Positions 27,976-36,578 of a stretch of 60,806 bases of DNA are shown here, piece by piece. The stretch covers positions 1 to 60,806 of the forward strand of contig JADZBS010000113.1 of assembly GCA_020851975.1 (NCBI GenBank), written 5' to 3'. Every line of letters begins with the position of its first letter. Position 1 is the first letter of the stretch. The notes below the pieces were generated by a model that was not told where the DNA came from, searched no databases, and saw nothing but the letters and a program-made list of their open reading frames with translations. A program made the translations under genes and the position numbers. The stretch comes from Gammaproteobacteria bacterium (GTDB lineage Bacteria; Pseudomonadota; Gammaproteobacteria; Steroidobacterales; GCA-2729495).

Positions 27976-28671
27976 ATGGCACGTCTCATCCTCAGTCTCG
28001 ACGGCCAGGTCCTCGCCGAATACAACATGATGAAGGAGCGGTACACCGTCGGCCGCCTTCCGGACAACGATGTCCGCATCGACAATCCGACCGTGAGCGG
28101 GCACCACTCGCTGATCATCAACATCCTGAACGACTCGTTCCTCGAGGACCTGAACAGCACCAATGGCACGTACGTCAACGGCAAGCTGATCAAGAAACAT
28201 GCCCTGCAGAACGGCGACGTGATTACCGTCGGTCGCCATCAGCTGCGGTTCGTCGACAGCGCGAGCGATGGCGAGGAACAGGACGAATTTGCCCAGACGA
28301 TGGTGCTGTCGAAGTCCGACATGGCTGCCAGCGGCGTGCACGCAGCGCCGGCGGCGCCGGTCAATGGCGGACGTGCGGCGGCAGCAGCGGGAGCACCCGC
28401 GGCGGCTGCGAAGATCCAGGTACTCAACGGCACCTTCGCCGGGCGTGAGGTCGCGCTCAACAAGGCCCTCACCACCATGGGACAGCCCGGGGTGCAGGTC
28501 ATCGCCATCACGCGGCGCGCGGATGGCTACCATCTGGTGCAGGTCGAGAACGCACCGAACCGTGAGCCGCCGAAGGTCAACGGCCAGGCGGTCGGGGCCC
28601 AGGCTCGCCGGCTCAACGACAACGACGTCATCGAGCTCGTCGGCATCAAGATGGGATTCTTCCTCGACTGA
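27976..28671 (+). CDS. FHA-domain protein with a second, degenerate C-terminal FHA-like region
   Basis: A 231-aa protein. Residues about 20-95 form a good FHA phosphothreonine-binding domain (VGRLPDNDVRI, TVSGHHSLI, LNSTNGTYVNGKLI). An Ala/Pro-rich linker (about 120-140) leads to a second region (140-231) with FHA-like spacing, PPKVNGQAV and LNDNDVIELVGIKMGF, but no clear GR...S..H core. A TMVL motif at about 110 (QTMVLSK) is a plausible Thr for phosphorylation by the neighbouring kinase, as in other FHA adaptors. Likely the readout of the kinase/PP2C pair; the downstream target is unknown. Confidence 0.85.
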   Translation: MARLILSLDGQVLAEYNMMKERYTVGRLPDNDVRIDNPTVSGHHSLIINILNDSFLEDLNSTNGTYVNGKLIKKHALQNGDVITVGRHQLRFVDSASDGEEQDEFAQTMVLSKSDMAASGVHAAPAAPVNGGRAAAAAGAPAAAAKIQVLNGTFAGREVALNKALTTMGQPGVQVIAITRRADGYHLVQVENAPNREPPKVNGQAVGAQARRLNDNDVIELVGIKMGFFLD

Positions 28672-28675
28672 CGGT

Positions 28676-29779
28676 TCAGTCCTCGACCAGCCGCATCACC
28701 CGCGGGCTCACGCCGGCGAGCAGGTCCCAGGCAATCCGGCCGGTACACGCGGCCACCTCCTCGACGGGCAGCCCGTCACCCCACAGGACGACACGGTCGC
28801 CTGGCCGGGCCGGCGGCAGGTCTGTCAGGTCGATGCTGATCAGATCCATGGAAACGCGCCCGATCACCGGCGCCCGCCGGCCGGCGACGAGAACCGGCGT
28901 GTTGCAAGGTGTGTGCCAGGGATAACCGTCGGCGTACCCCGCGGCAGCCACGCCGACCAGGCTGTCGCGCCGCGCCTGCCACTCCCCGCCGTACCCGACA
29001 CGGCGTCCGCGCGGCAAGTGTCGCACCGCAATCAGGCGCGTCTCGAAAGACATTGCCGGTTGAAGCCCCATCTCGGCCGCCGGCCTGTCCGACAGGGGCG
29101 AGGCGCCGTAGAGCATGAGGCCCGGCCGTACCCAATTCACCTGCGGCCCGGCATCGGCCGGTCGGGACCATGACCGGGACCACTGCAGGATGCCGGCCGA
29201 GTTCGCGGTACTGACATCACCCGGCCAGGCGCCCGCCAGGCTGGCGAATTGTCCCAGCTGGGCCTCGGTCCCCGGATCACCGGCCACGTCCGCCGACGCC
29301 AGGTGAGTCATGAGGCGCAGGGTGCCCCGACCCGCCAGCCAGCAGCCGAGCCGGCGCTGGGCTTCTCCAAGCGATGCCGGCTCCAGCCCGAGCCGTCCCA
29401 TGCCGGTATCGACCTTGATCCAGAGATCGAGCGGTGCTGCCGGCAGGGCTTCGAGCAGCGCGACCTGGTCCAGCGTATGGACGACGAGATCCAGCCGCTG
29501 ATGGATGGCCTGCTGCACCTCGTCGCCGCCGACGCAGCCGCCCAGCACGACGATGCGCTGGCCGATTCCCGCCTCCCGCAAGCGCAGGGCCTCCTCCAGC
29601 CTCGCCACCGCGAAACCGTCGGCGGCATCGAGGATGCGGGCCACGGTGGTCAACCCGTGGCCATAGGCGTCGGCCTTGACGACCGCCAGTACGCGGCAAC
29701 CCGGAGCAACCCGGCGGACGGCCTGGAGGTTGTTGCGCAGCGCTGAGGAGCGGATGACGGCAACCGCCGCCGCAATCAC
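28676..29779 (-). CDS. alr: Alanine racemase
   Basis: PLP fold-III enzyme (367 aa) making D-alanine for peptidoglycan. The PLP lysine is in AVVKADAYGHG near residue 35; the C-terminal barrel contains the catalytic Tyr region RVGYGGEWQA and the GRVSMDLISIDLT motif. The ATG overlaps the dnaB stop by 4 nt, a common dnaB-alr pairing. Convergent with the FHA gene (4 nt apart), with no terminator visible. Confidence 0.96.
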   Translation of the reverse strand: MIAAAVAVIRSSALRNNLQAVRRVAPGCRVLAVVKADAYGHGLTTVARILDAADGFAVARLEEALRLREAGIGQRIVVLGGCVGGDEVQQAIHQRLDLVVHTLDQVALLEALPAAPLDLWIKVDTGMGRLGLEPASLGEAQRRLGCWLAGRGTLRLMTHLASADVAGDPGTEAQLGQFASLAGAWPGDVSTANSAGILQWSRSWSRPADAGPQVNWVRPGLMLYGASPLSDRPAAEMGLQPAMSFETRLIAVRHLPRGRRVGYGGEWQARRDSLVGVAAAGYADGYPWHTPCNTPVLVAGRRAPVIGRVSMDLISIDLTDLPPARPGDRVVLWGDGLPVEEVAACTGRIAWDLLAGVSPRVMRLVED

Positions 29780-31164
29780 GAGAATACCTCGATCTCGGGC
29801 GCGTAGTTCTCGAAGCGCGTGTACTTGCCGAGAAAGGTCAGCGGGAATTCCCCCGTCGGGCCGTTGCGCTGCTTGGCGATCGAGATGTCGGCAACGCCCT
29901 TGCGAGGCGTGTTCGGGTTGTAGACCTCTTCGCGGTAGATGAACACGATCATGTCCGCGTCCTGCTCGATGGCGCCCGACTCACGCAGGTCCGACATCAC
30001 CGGCTTCTTGTCCTGCCGCTGCTCCACGCTGCGATTGAGCTGGGAAAGCGCGATGACCGGAACCTTCAGCTCCCGCGCCAGCGCCTTGAGCGAACGGGAG
30101 ATCTCGGAGATTTCCGTGGCGCGATTCTCGGTATTGCCCGCCACGCGCATCAGCTGCAGGTAGTCGAGCACGATCAACTCGAGCCCGTGCTCGCGCTGCA
30201 GGCGGCGCGCACGCGACCGGATCTCGGTTGGCGTCATGGCAGGCGTGTCGTCGATGAAGATGCGGGCCTCGGCCATCTGGCGAATGGCGCCGTTGATCCG
30301 CGGCCAGTCGTCTTCGGCGAAGCGGCCATTGCGCAGATGCGCCTGGTCGACCCGGCCGAGCGAGGAGATCATGCGGAAAGCCAGCTGCTCCACCGACATT
30401 TCCATGCTGAAGACAGCCACCGGCAGGCGCGCACCCAGCGCGGCGTTCTCGGCGATGTTCAGGGCCAGCGTGGTCTTGCCCATGGAGGGGCGTCCCGCGA
30501 TGACGATCAGGTCGCCCTTCTGCAGCCCGGCGCTGTACTCATCGAACCGCGTGAACCCGGTGGATACCCCGGTGATCGCGCCCCCGGCCTGGTGCAGCGT
30601 ATCGATGCGGTCGATGGTCTGTCCGAGGATGTCGCGCAGGTGCACGAAGCCCGATCCCTGGCGCTGGCCGCGCTGCGCGATTTCCAGGACACGGCGCTCG
30701 GCCTCATCCACGAGTTCCGTGGCCGGCCGGCCTTCGGTGTGGAAGGCGCTGCGAACGATGTCGTTGCCGGTTTCGATCAGCTCACGCAGCAGTGCCCGGT
30801 CGCGAATGATGCGGCCGTAGTCGGCGACGTTGGCGGCGCTCGGCGTATCGCGGACCAGCACGCCGAGATAGCCCAGACCTCCGGCGTCATCGAGTTCCGC
30901 GCGGCTTTCCAGGTACTCGGAGAGCGTGACCGCATCGAACGGCTCGCGCCGCTCCGACAGGGCGCGGATCGCCCCGAAAATGAGCCGGTGGTCGGGCCTG
31001 TAGAAGTCGGCTTCGGTCACCAGGTCGGCAACCTTGTCCCAGGCGCTGTTGTCGAGCATCAGCCCGCCGAGCAACGCCTGCTCCGCCTGGACGGAACCCG
31101 GCGGCAGATTGAGGCGATCCATGCCGGCCATGGAGGGCTCCGCTGCGGGAAAGGCGCTCGGCAT
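29776..31164 (-). CDS. dnaB: Replicative DNA helicase DnaB
   Basis: Hexameric replication-fork helicase (462 aa). The N-terminal domain starts around LPPGSVQAEQALLGGLMLDN; the RecA-like C-terminal domain has Walker A AGRPSMGKTTLALN, VLDYLQLM, IALSQLNRSVEQR and the DLRESGAIEQDADMIVFIYRE motif. No intein is present. Two later in-frame Met codons (residues 12 and 15) are alternative starts. Sits between rplI and alr. Confidence 0.98.
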   Translation of the reverse strand: MPSAFPAAEPSMAGMDRLNLPPGSVQAEQALLGGLMLDNSAWDKVADLVTEADFYRPDHRLIFGAIRALSERREPFDAVTLSEYLESRAELDDAGGLGYLGVLVRDTPSAANVADYGRIIRDRALLRELIETGNDIVRSAFHTEGRPATELVDEAERRVLEIAQRGQRQGSGFVHLRDILGQTIDRIDTLHQAGGAITGVSTGFTRFDEYSAGLQKGDLIVIAGRPSMGKTTLALNIAENAALGARLPVAVFSMEMSVEQLAFRMISSLGRVDQAHLRNGRFAEDDWPRINGAIRQMAEARIFIDDTPAMTPTEIRSRARRLQREHGLELIVLDYLQLMRVAGNTENRATEISEISRSLKALARELKVPVIALSQLNRSVEQRQDKKPVMSDLRESGAIEQDADMIVFIYREEVYNPNTPRKGVADISIAKQRNGPTGEFPLTFLGKYTRFENYAPEIEVFS

Positions 31165-31185
31165 GGCGGCTGTGTCGCCGCGGCG

Positions 31186-31647
31186 TCAGGCGGAAGCCGC
31201 GTCCTCGGCAACCACCTCGATCGTGACCGTGGCATTCACGTCGGCGTGCAGGTGCAGCTCCACGTGGTGCTCGCCCAGGGTGCGGATCGGTCCGCCGGGC
31301 AGGCGCACCTCGGCACGTGTGACCGGCGCTCCGGCGGCCGTGCAGGCTTCGGCGATGTCGACCGTGCCGAGGGAGCCGAACAGCTTGCCCTCCGTGCCGG
31401 CCTTCGCCGCGATGCGCAGCTTGATCTGCTCGATGCGTCCCATGCGCTCCCGGGCCGCATTCAGTTCGGCCGCCTGCTTCTGCTCGAGCTCGGCGCGGCG
31501 CGCCTCGAACAGGGCGATGTTCGCCGGTGTGGCCAGCGCCGCCTTGCCCTGGGGCAGCAGGAAATTGCGGCCGTAGCCCGGCCGGACCTTGACCCGATCG
31601 CCGATGTTGCCGAGGTTGGCGATCTTCTCCATCAGGATGACTTCCAT
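31186..31647 (-). CDS. rplI: 50S ribosomal protein L9
   Basis: A 153-aa L9: MEVILMEKIANLGNIGDRV with the conserved GYGRNFLLPQGKA, then a long central helix and the C-terminal domain. Slightly longer than the E. coli 149. It ends the rpsF-rpsR-DUF2232-rplI cluster and precedes dnaB by 21 nt. Confidence 0.98.
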   Translation of the reverse strand: MEVILMEKIANLGNIGDRVKVRPGYGRNFLLPQGKAALATPANIALFEARRAELEQKQAAELNAARERMGRIEQIKLRIAAKAGTEGKLFGSLGTVDIAEACTAAGAPVTRAEVRLPGGPIRTLGEHHVELHLHADVNATVTIEVVAEDAASA

Positions 31648-31698
31648 GGCACGTCTCTCTCGTCGATCTGAATGGCCCGTTGCCGGGACCTGTCCACA

Positions 31699-32580
31699 TT
31701 ACACCAGTTCGCCACCCGCCCGTCGCAGCGAGTAACCATTATCGATCAGGCCCAGCAGCGCCAGCCCGACCAGCTCGAATGCCGCCAGGGCCGGCACCAG
31801 CGCCAGCGGCAGGTAGACTGCCAGCGGCCACAGGCCGGGCCAGTTGTGCCGCGCCCCCAGCCAGTGCAGGACCGCCAGCCCCTGGACCACGAATCCGACG
31901 CCGAGCACGAGCAGCAGGTCGTCGGCTCCGGTCCGCAGGCCGGTCAGCAGCAGCGCCCCGACTACCGCCGCCACCAGACCGAGCACGCGGCCCATGCGCA
32001 ACCGCCGGAACTCGTCGGCAAAGCGCATGCCGGTCTGCGCGCCAGCCCACCAGCTGCCGAGGAACAGCGCGCCCAGGGCACTCGCCACGGCACTGGCCGA
32101 CATCATGCCCGTCATCAGCTGTGCCGCCGTCGGCAACAGGTCGTCCGGACCGAGGTCGAGGCCGACCGCCCGGGCCCGCTCGGCCAGATCCACCAGGATG
32201 TCCTCCCAGTAGGCCTCCGGGTCGCTGTTCCAGGCGATGAAACCCAGCGCGCCCGCAAAGCCGAGCAGGACGGTCGCCTGCACGGCCAGATTGAGCGAGC
32301 CGATGCTGCGCAGATGACCGAGGGCAGCCGCGAGCAGCCACGACAGCAGAGCTCCAAGCCCCAGTTGCAACCAGAAACCACCCGCCAGGGCTGTCAGGAG
32401 TGCCAGCAGCACCGACGCCATCAAGGCGTCCGTCATCGCCACCCGCCAGCCCTGCCTCGCAGCCGTCAGCACGGTGATGCCGGCACTCGCGATTGCGAGC
32501 AGCGGCAGCGGGAAGAGCAGCGCCATCAGCGCAATGCGCGGCCCGCGGCGCCCCAGCAGCGAAATGCCCGATGCGGCCAT
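31699..32580 (-). CDS. DUF2232 (YybS-like) multi-pass membrane protein
   Basis: A 293-aa very hydrophobic protein with about seven to eight membrane segments (for example VLLALLTALAGGFWLQLGLG and VLGLVAAVVGALLLTG). Its position between rpsR and rplI is that of a conserved uncharacterised DUF2232 protein in many gammaproteobacteria. No catalytic motif is evident. E. coli has priB in this cluster (before rpsR) and no such gene, so the two lineages differ here. Function unknown. Confidence 0.75.
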   Translation of the reverse strand: MAASGISLLGRRGPRIALMALLFPLPLLAIASAGITVLTAARQGWRVAMTDALMASVLLALLTALAGGFWLQLGLGALLSWLLAAALGHLRSIGSLNLAVQATVLLGFAGALGFIAWNSDPEAYWEDILVDLAERARAVGLDLGPDDLLPTAAQLMTGMMSASAVASALGALFLGSWWAGAQTGMRFADEFRRLRMGRVLGLVAAVVGALLLTGLRTGADDLLLVLGVGFVVQGLAVLHWLGARHNWPGLWPLAVYLPLALVPALAAFELVGLALLGLIDNGYSLRRAGGELV

Positions 32581-32641
32581 GACAGCATGGGCCCGCCACG
32601 CAGCCGCCGGTCGACCGGCCTGCCCGCGCAGCCCCGCCCCG

Positions 32642-32866
32642 TCAGTGCTTGTCCGTGTAGGGCAGCAGCGCCAGGTAGCGGGCGCGCTTCACCGCCAGCG
32701 TCAGCTGACGCTGGTAGCTGGCGCCCGTGCCCGTGATGCGGCTCGGCACGATCTTGCCCGTCTCGGTCACGTATTGACGCAGGGTCTCGAGATCCTTGTA
32801 GTCGATCTCCTTGACACCCTCCGCCGAGAACTTGCAGTACTTGCGACGCCTGAAAAAACGGCTCAT
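32642..32866 (-). CDS. rpsR: 30S ribosomal protein S18
   Basis: A 74-aa S18: [18 protein letters not shown], then [19 protein letters not shown] and [20 protein letters not shown]. Binds S6 on the 30S platform. It follows rpsF after 27 nt, without the priB gene found between them in enterobacteria. Confidence 0.98.
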   Translation of the reverse strand: MSRFFRRRKYCKFSAEGVKEIDYKDLETLRQYVTETGKIVPSRITGTGASYQRQLTLAVKRARYLALLPYTDKH

Positions 32867-32893
32867 CTGGAATTCTCCCGGAATTGCCGCGCG

Positions 32894-33307
32894 CTAGGCG
32901 GCGTCACCCGCTGGCTCGACGGCTGTTGCTTCCGCCGGGCGCGTCGGCTCGGCACTGGCACGACCTGACGATTCCCGCGAATCGTCGTCGGCCGAGCGGG
33001 CCAGAAACGACGGTTCCGTGATCGCCTCCTCGCGGCGAACCACGAGGTGACGCAGCACGGCGTCGCTGAAGCGGAACGCGTCGGTCAGCTCATCGAGTGT
33101 CGTCTTGCCGCACTCGATGTTGAGCAGGACGTAGTGGGCCTTGTGAACCTTGGCGATGGTATGGGCAAGTTGCCGCCGGCCCCAGTCCTCGAGGCGATGG
33201 ACGGTGCCGCCACCTGCCGCGACGAGGCTCTTGTAGCGCTCGATCATGGCAGGAACCTGCTCGCTCTGGTCCGGATGGACCAGAAACACGATTTCGTAGT
33301 GTCGCAT
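32894..33307 (-). CDS. rpsF: 30S ribosomal protein S6
   Basis: A 137-aa S6: [22 protein letters not shown]-type core [22 protein letters not shown] and the conserved [14 protein letters not shown]. The last 35 residues are a disordered acidic/Ala tail, without the terminal Glu-Glu that RimK extends in E. coli. The leader contains a hairpin at 33328-33348. Confidence 0.97.
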   Translation of the reverse strand: MRHYEIVFLVHPDQSEQVPAMIERYKSLVAAGGGTVHRLEDWGRRQLAHTIAKVHKAHYVLLNIECGKTTLDELTDAFRFSDAVLRHLVVRREEAITEPSFLARSADDDSRESSGRASAEPTRPAEATAVEPAGDAA

Positions 33308-33327
33308 TGTCGCTCCCTGTGGTTACA

Positions 33328-33348
33328 GCCACCCGCAAGCGGTGTGGC
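33328..33348 (-). promoter_or_regulatory. Hairpin in the rpsF leader, candidate S6:S18 autoregulatory site
   Basis: On the transcribed (minus) strand this reads GCCAC-A-CCG-CTTG-CGG-GTGGC: a 5-bp stem, a bulged A, a 3-bp inner stem and a CTTG loop, ending about 20 nt before the rpsF ATG. A CCG next to the bulge recalls the mRNA motif bound by the S6:S18 complex in many bacteria. The match to that motif is by memory, not by a covariance model. Confidence 0.4.
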
Positions 33349-33404
33349 AAGGAGTGTCCGCCGCAGCCAGCCTCGCGGCCGCCCCGGCAACGGGACGCGG
33401 CATC

Positions 33405-34163
33405 CTACCGGAGGTGCCTACCGCCTGCAAGGCGCTGACGGACCGCCTCGAACAGGCAAACGCCGGCCGCCACCGCGACATTGAGGCTCTCCACGGCGCC
33501 AGCCATCGGGATGCGCACCAACTGGTCGCAGTGTTGCCGTGTCAGCCGACGCATCCCCTCACCCTCGGCGCCGAGCACCAGGGCGACCGGCCCGCTCAGG
33601 TCGGCCTCGAACACGGTGACCGGGGCCGCCTCGTCCGTGCCGACGATGCGCACACCCGCCTGGGTCAGGAACCCGAGGAACCGCGCCAGGTTCGCCACTT
33701 CCGCCAGGGACTGGCTCTCGGCGGCACCGCACGCCACCTTGCTCACCACGGGCGTCACCGCAACGTTGCGGTGGCGGGCTGTCACCACGAGATCCACCCC
33801 GGCGGCGTCGGCGGTGCGCAGCAAGGAGCCGAAGTTGCGTGGATCCTGGATGCCATCGAGCGCCAGCAGCAGCGGTCGCTCGAGCCCCAACACCAGATCC
33901 TCGGCCTCGCGTTCCGACAGGCTGGCGGCCCCCGTGACGACCGCTGCCACGCCCTGGTGCTTGTCGGTGCCGGTGAGGCGACGCAGTTCTTCCACGGGGC
34001 ATCGCTCGATGGGGACGCCGCTGCGTTCGACGTCGACAGCGAGCCGACCGAGCCGACGGGCACCCAGATCGTCCTGCAGGTACAACCGCTGAGCCTTCCC
34101 GCGCAGCAAAGCCTGCCTCACAGCCTGCATCCCGTAAGCGAGTCGCCGCCCCGCGCCAGTCAT
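33405..34163 (-). CDS. rlmB: 23S rRNA (guanosine-2251-2'-O)-methyltransferase RlmB
   Basis: SpoU-family methyltransferase (252 aa) methylating G2251 in the 23S P loop. An N-terminal substrate-binding domain (AYGMQAVRQALL) is followed by the SPOUT domain with LDGIQDPRNFGSLLRTADAAGV, LVLGAEGEGMRRL and IPMAGAVESLNVAVAAGVCLFE. The ATG overlaps the rnr stop by 4 nt, the usual rnr-rlmB pair. Confidence 0.97.
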   Translation of the reverse strand: MTGAGRRLAYGMQAVRQALLRGKAQRLYLQDDLGARRLGRLAVDVERSGVPIERCPVEELRRLTGTDKHQGVAAVVTGAASLSEREAEDLVLGLERPLLLALDGIQDPRNFGSLLRTADAAGVDLVVTARHRNVAVTPVVSKVACGAAESQSLAEVANLARFLGFLTQAGVRIVGTDEAAPVTVFEADLSGPVALVLGAEGEGMRRLTRQHCDQLVRIPMAGAVESLNVAVAAGVCLFEAVRQRLAGGRHLR

Positions 34164-36403
34164 CGACGTTGCCGTGGCGGGTGACGCACTGCGCGGCGGC
34201 GGGCCCCGTGTGCAGGCGCTGCGTCACGGTCCTCCAGGGCGAGGTCGATCCGGGCGTCGTCGACATCCACCCGCACGATTCGCACCCGGACGGCATCCCC
34301 GAGGCCGAAACTGCGCCCGCTGCGCTCGCCCGTCAGCCGCAGTCCGCCGTGCTGCAGGTGAAAGTAGTCGTGACCGAGGCCGGTGATGTGCAGCAGCCCA
34401 TCCACGTTGATGTCCGTCAGGGTCACGAACAGGCCGAAGTGCGTCACGGCTGTCACCACCCCGTCGAACAGCTCGCCGACGCGTTCGCGGGCATAGGCGC
34501 ACTTGTAACGTGCCTCCACGTGACGGGCCGCCTCCTCCGCCCGCCGTTCCCGCACGGACGACACCTGACCGAGATGCTCCATGGCCGCGTGGTCGTAGGT
34601 GAACGCCGCAGGCTTCTGCGCCGCGAGCAGATGAGCCAGACCGCGGTGCACCAGCAGATCCGGGTACCGGCGGATCGGCGAGGTGAAGTGCGTGTACACG
34701 GGCAATGCCAGGCCGAAGTGCCCGATGTTCCCGGGCTGATACACCGCCTGCGCCATCGTACGCAGCACGCTGGTGGCGAGCAGCGCCTGGTCGGGCCTGC
34801 CCCGCAACTGCTGCAGGACGTGGTTCAGGTCACGCGTGCGTTGACGGGCCTGGGCCGTCACCTTCATCCCCAGGCCCTGGAGCATCACGCGGAGCGTCTC
34901 GAATTTCTCCTCGTCCGGGCCGTCGTGAACCCGGTAGAGGGTCGGCAGGCGGTGACGACGCAGAAAACGGGCCGCCGCCACGTTGGCGGCGATCATGCAC
35001 TCCTCGATCAGGCGGTGGGCATCGTTGCGATGCCGTTGCCCGATGCGCTCGATCCGGCCATCGGCACCGAGTTCGATGTTCGTTTCCGGCAGTTCGAGAT
35101 CGAGCGCCCCCCGGCGGGCACGCGCCCGCGCGAGACAGGCGTACACCCCGTAGAGGTGCCCGATAGGCGCCAGCAAAGCGCCCAGGCGCTGGCGGGCAGC
35201 AGCCTGGCCGTCGTGCGCCGCCTGCACGTCGTCGTAGACCAGCCGCTGGTGTGAACGCATGACGCCACGATAGAACCGCGCGCCCCTCACGTCACCGTCG
35301 CCTCCCACCTGCATGTCGCAGACCATGCACAGCCGGTCGACCCTGGGATTGAGCGAGCACAGGCCGTTGGAGAGTTGCTCCGGCAGCATCGGCACCACGC
35401 GATCGGGAAAGTAGACGGAGGTGCCGCGCCGCTGAGCCTCCTCGTCGAGCGCATCGCCGGGGCGCACGTAGTGCGACACGTCGGCGATGGCCACCACCAG
35501 CCGCCAGCCGCTGCCCACCGGTTCGGCATAGACCGCATCGTCGAAGTCGCGTGCGTCGGCGCCATCGATGGTCACGAGCGGCAGGTCACGCAGATCCTCG
35601 CGCCCGGCCTTGTCGGATGCACGAACCTCGGCGCCCCAGGCCGCGGCGGCGCGCCTGGCAGCCGCCGGCCACACCGACGGCAACCCGAACATCTCCAGTG
35701 CCACGTCGGTGGCCACCTTCGGGTCCTCTTCGGGGTTGCCGAGCAGGCGCACCACCTTGCCCTGCGCCTCGCGCGTGGCGCTCGGCCAGGTGATGATCTC
35801 GATCTTGACGCACTGCCCGGGCTCGGCATCGGCCCGATAGTGGTCGGGAACGATATAGTGACGCGCCGCCTTTCCCGCCTCGACGACGTAGCCGACGCCG
35901 TGTTCACGGACATAGCGACCAACGACGGCCTGCCTGCCGCGCTCGAGGATCTCCACGACCGTCCCGGCGCGCCGGCCGCGCGGTCCACGGCCGGCGATGC
36001 GCACCGCCACCCGGTCACCGTCGAGCAGGGCCCGCATCTCGGGAGGCGACAGGAAGAGGTCACCGCTGCCGTCGTCCGGAACGAGGAAACCGAAGCCGTC
36101 ACGATGCGCGCTGACCACACCGGTCACCACGGCATCGAGTTTCTCCACCAGGCAATATTCGTCGCGGCGGTTGCGGAGCAGGCGGCCGCCTGCCGCGAGT
36201 TCCTGGAGCCGGTGAGCAAGCACCATGCGATGACGCGAACCGTCGATTTTCAGGTGCGTGGCGAGATCGTCGGCCGTCGTCGGCACCCCCAGGGTGCGCA
36301 AGGCGGCGACGAGGGCGCTGGGGTCGGGAACCGGATGGCGGTAGGCGGCACGCGGCGGCCGGGGCCGTGCGGTGCGGCGTGACGGTGACTTGCGCTCAGG
36401 CAA
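34160..36403 (-). CDS. rnr: Ribonuclease R
   Basis: 3'-5' exoribonuclease (747 aa) degrading structured RNA. Order: basic N-terminal tail and winged helix (30-90), cold-shock domains, RNB catalytic domain (ITIDGADARDFDDAVYAE carries the metal-binding Asp residues; THFTSPIRRYPDLLVHR), S1 domain (VGELFDGVVTAVTHFGLFVTL) and a basic tail. The start appears to be TTG at 36403 with no obvious Shine-Dalgarno; no ATG exists near the expected N-terminus. Confidence 0.96.
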   Translation of the reverse strand: MPERKSPSRRTARPRPPRAAYRHPVPDPSALVAALRTLGVPTTADDLATHLKIDGSRHRMVLAHRLQELAAGGRLLRNRRDEYCLVEKLDAVVTGVVSAHRDGFGFLVPDDGSGDLFLSPPEMRALLDGDRVAVRIAGRGPRGRRAGTVVEILERGRQAVVGRYVREHGVGYVVEAGKAARHYIVPDHYRADAEPGQCVKIEIITWPSATREAQGKVVRLLGNPEEDPKVATDVALEMFGLPSVWPAAARRAAAAWGAEVRASDKAGREDLRDLPLVTIDGADARDFDDAVYAEPVGSGWRLVVAIADVSHYVRPGDALDEEAQRRGTSVYFPDRVVPMLPEQLSNGLCSLNPRVDRLCMVCDMQVGGDGDVRGARFYRGVMRSHQRLVYDDVQAAHDGQAAARQRLGALLAPIGHLYGVYACLARARARRGALDLELPETNIELGADGRIERIGQRHRNDAHRLIEECMIAANVAAARFLRRHRLPTLYRVHDGPDEEKFETLRVMLQGLGMKVTAQARQRTRDLNHVLQQLRGRPDQALLATSVLRTMAQAVYQPGNIGHFGLALPVYTHFTSPIRRYPDLLVHRGLAHLLAAQKPAAFTYDHAAMEHLGQVSSVRERRAEEAARHVEARYKCAYARERVGELFDGVVTAVTHFGLFVTLTDINVDGLLHITGLGHDYFHLQHGGLRLTGERSGRSFGLGDAVRVRIVRVDVDDARIDLALEDRDAAPAHGARRRAVRHPPRQRR

Positions 36404-36432
36404 TGCGGTTCAACGTGAGGCGGGGCATTTCA

Positions 36433-36461
36433 TTGACAAGGATACAGGCTGCCATTAAATT
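36433..36461 (+). promoter_or_regulatory. Promoter for tRNA-Leu
   Basis: A perfect -35 TTGACA (36433-36438) is followed 17 nt later by TAAATT (36456-36461), or by TTAAAT one base earlier with a 16-nt spacer. Predicted start near 36467, about 27 nt before the mature tRNA. It points away from the divergent rnr. Confidence 0.7.
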
Positions 36462-36481
36462 CCCGCCACTCTTCGTACCGG

Positions 36482-36490
36482 CCCCCCCCC
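36482..36490 (+). repeat. Homopolymeric C9 tract in the tRNA-Leu leader
   Basis: Nine consecutive C residues lie between the promoter and the tRNA, ending 3 nt before the mature 5' end. Such tracts are prone to slippage and to sequencing error. It would be in the 5' leader removed by RNase P. Confidence 0.9.
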
Positions 36491-36493
36491 TGC

Positions 36494-36578
36494 GCCCAGG
36501 TGGCGGAATTGGTAGACGCGCTGGTTTCAGGTACCAGTGGAGCGATCCGTGGAGGTTCGAGTCCTCTCCTGGGCACCA
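36494..36578 (+). tRNA. tRNA-Leu (anticodon CAG)
   Basis: 85-nt class II tRNA. Acceptor stem GCCCAGG (36494-36500) pairs with CCTGGGC; D arm GCGG...; anticodon stem CTGGT/ACCAG encloses loop TTCAGGT with anticodon CAG; a long variable arm typical of leucine (TGGAGCGATCCGTG); T arm GAGG-TTCGAGT-CCTC; encoded ACCA end. Reads CUG, likely the dominant Leu codon in this G+C-rich genome. Confidence 0.98.

Noticed and set aside
24600..28671. Kinase/PP2C/FHA trio as part of a type VI secretion cluster
   Set aside because: No tss genes, Hcp, VgrG or ClpV are present on either side; neighbours are radA and alr.
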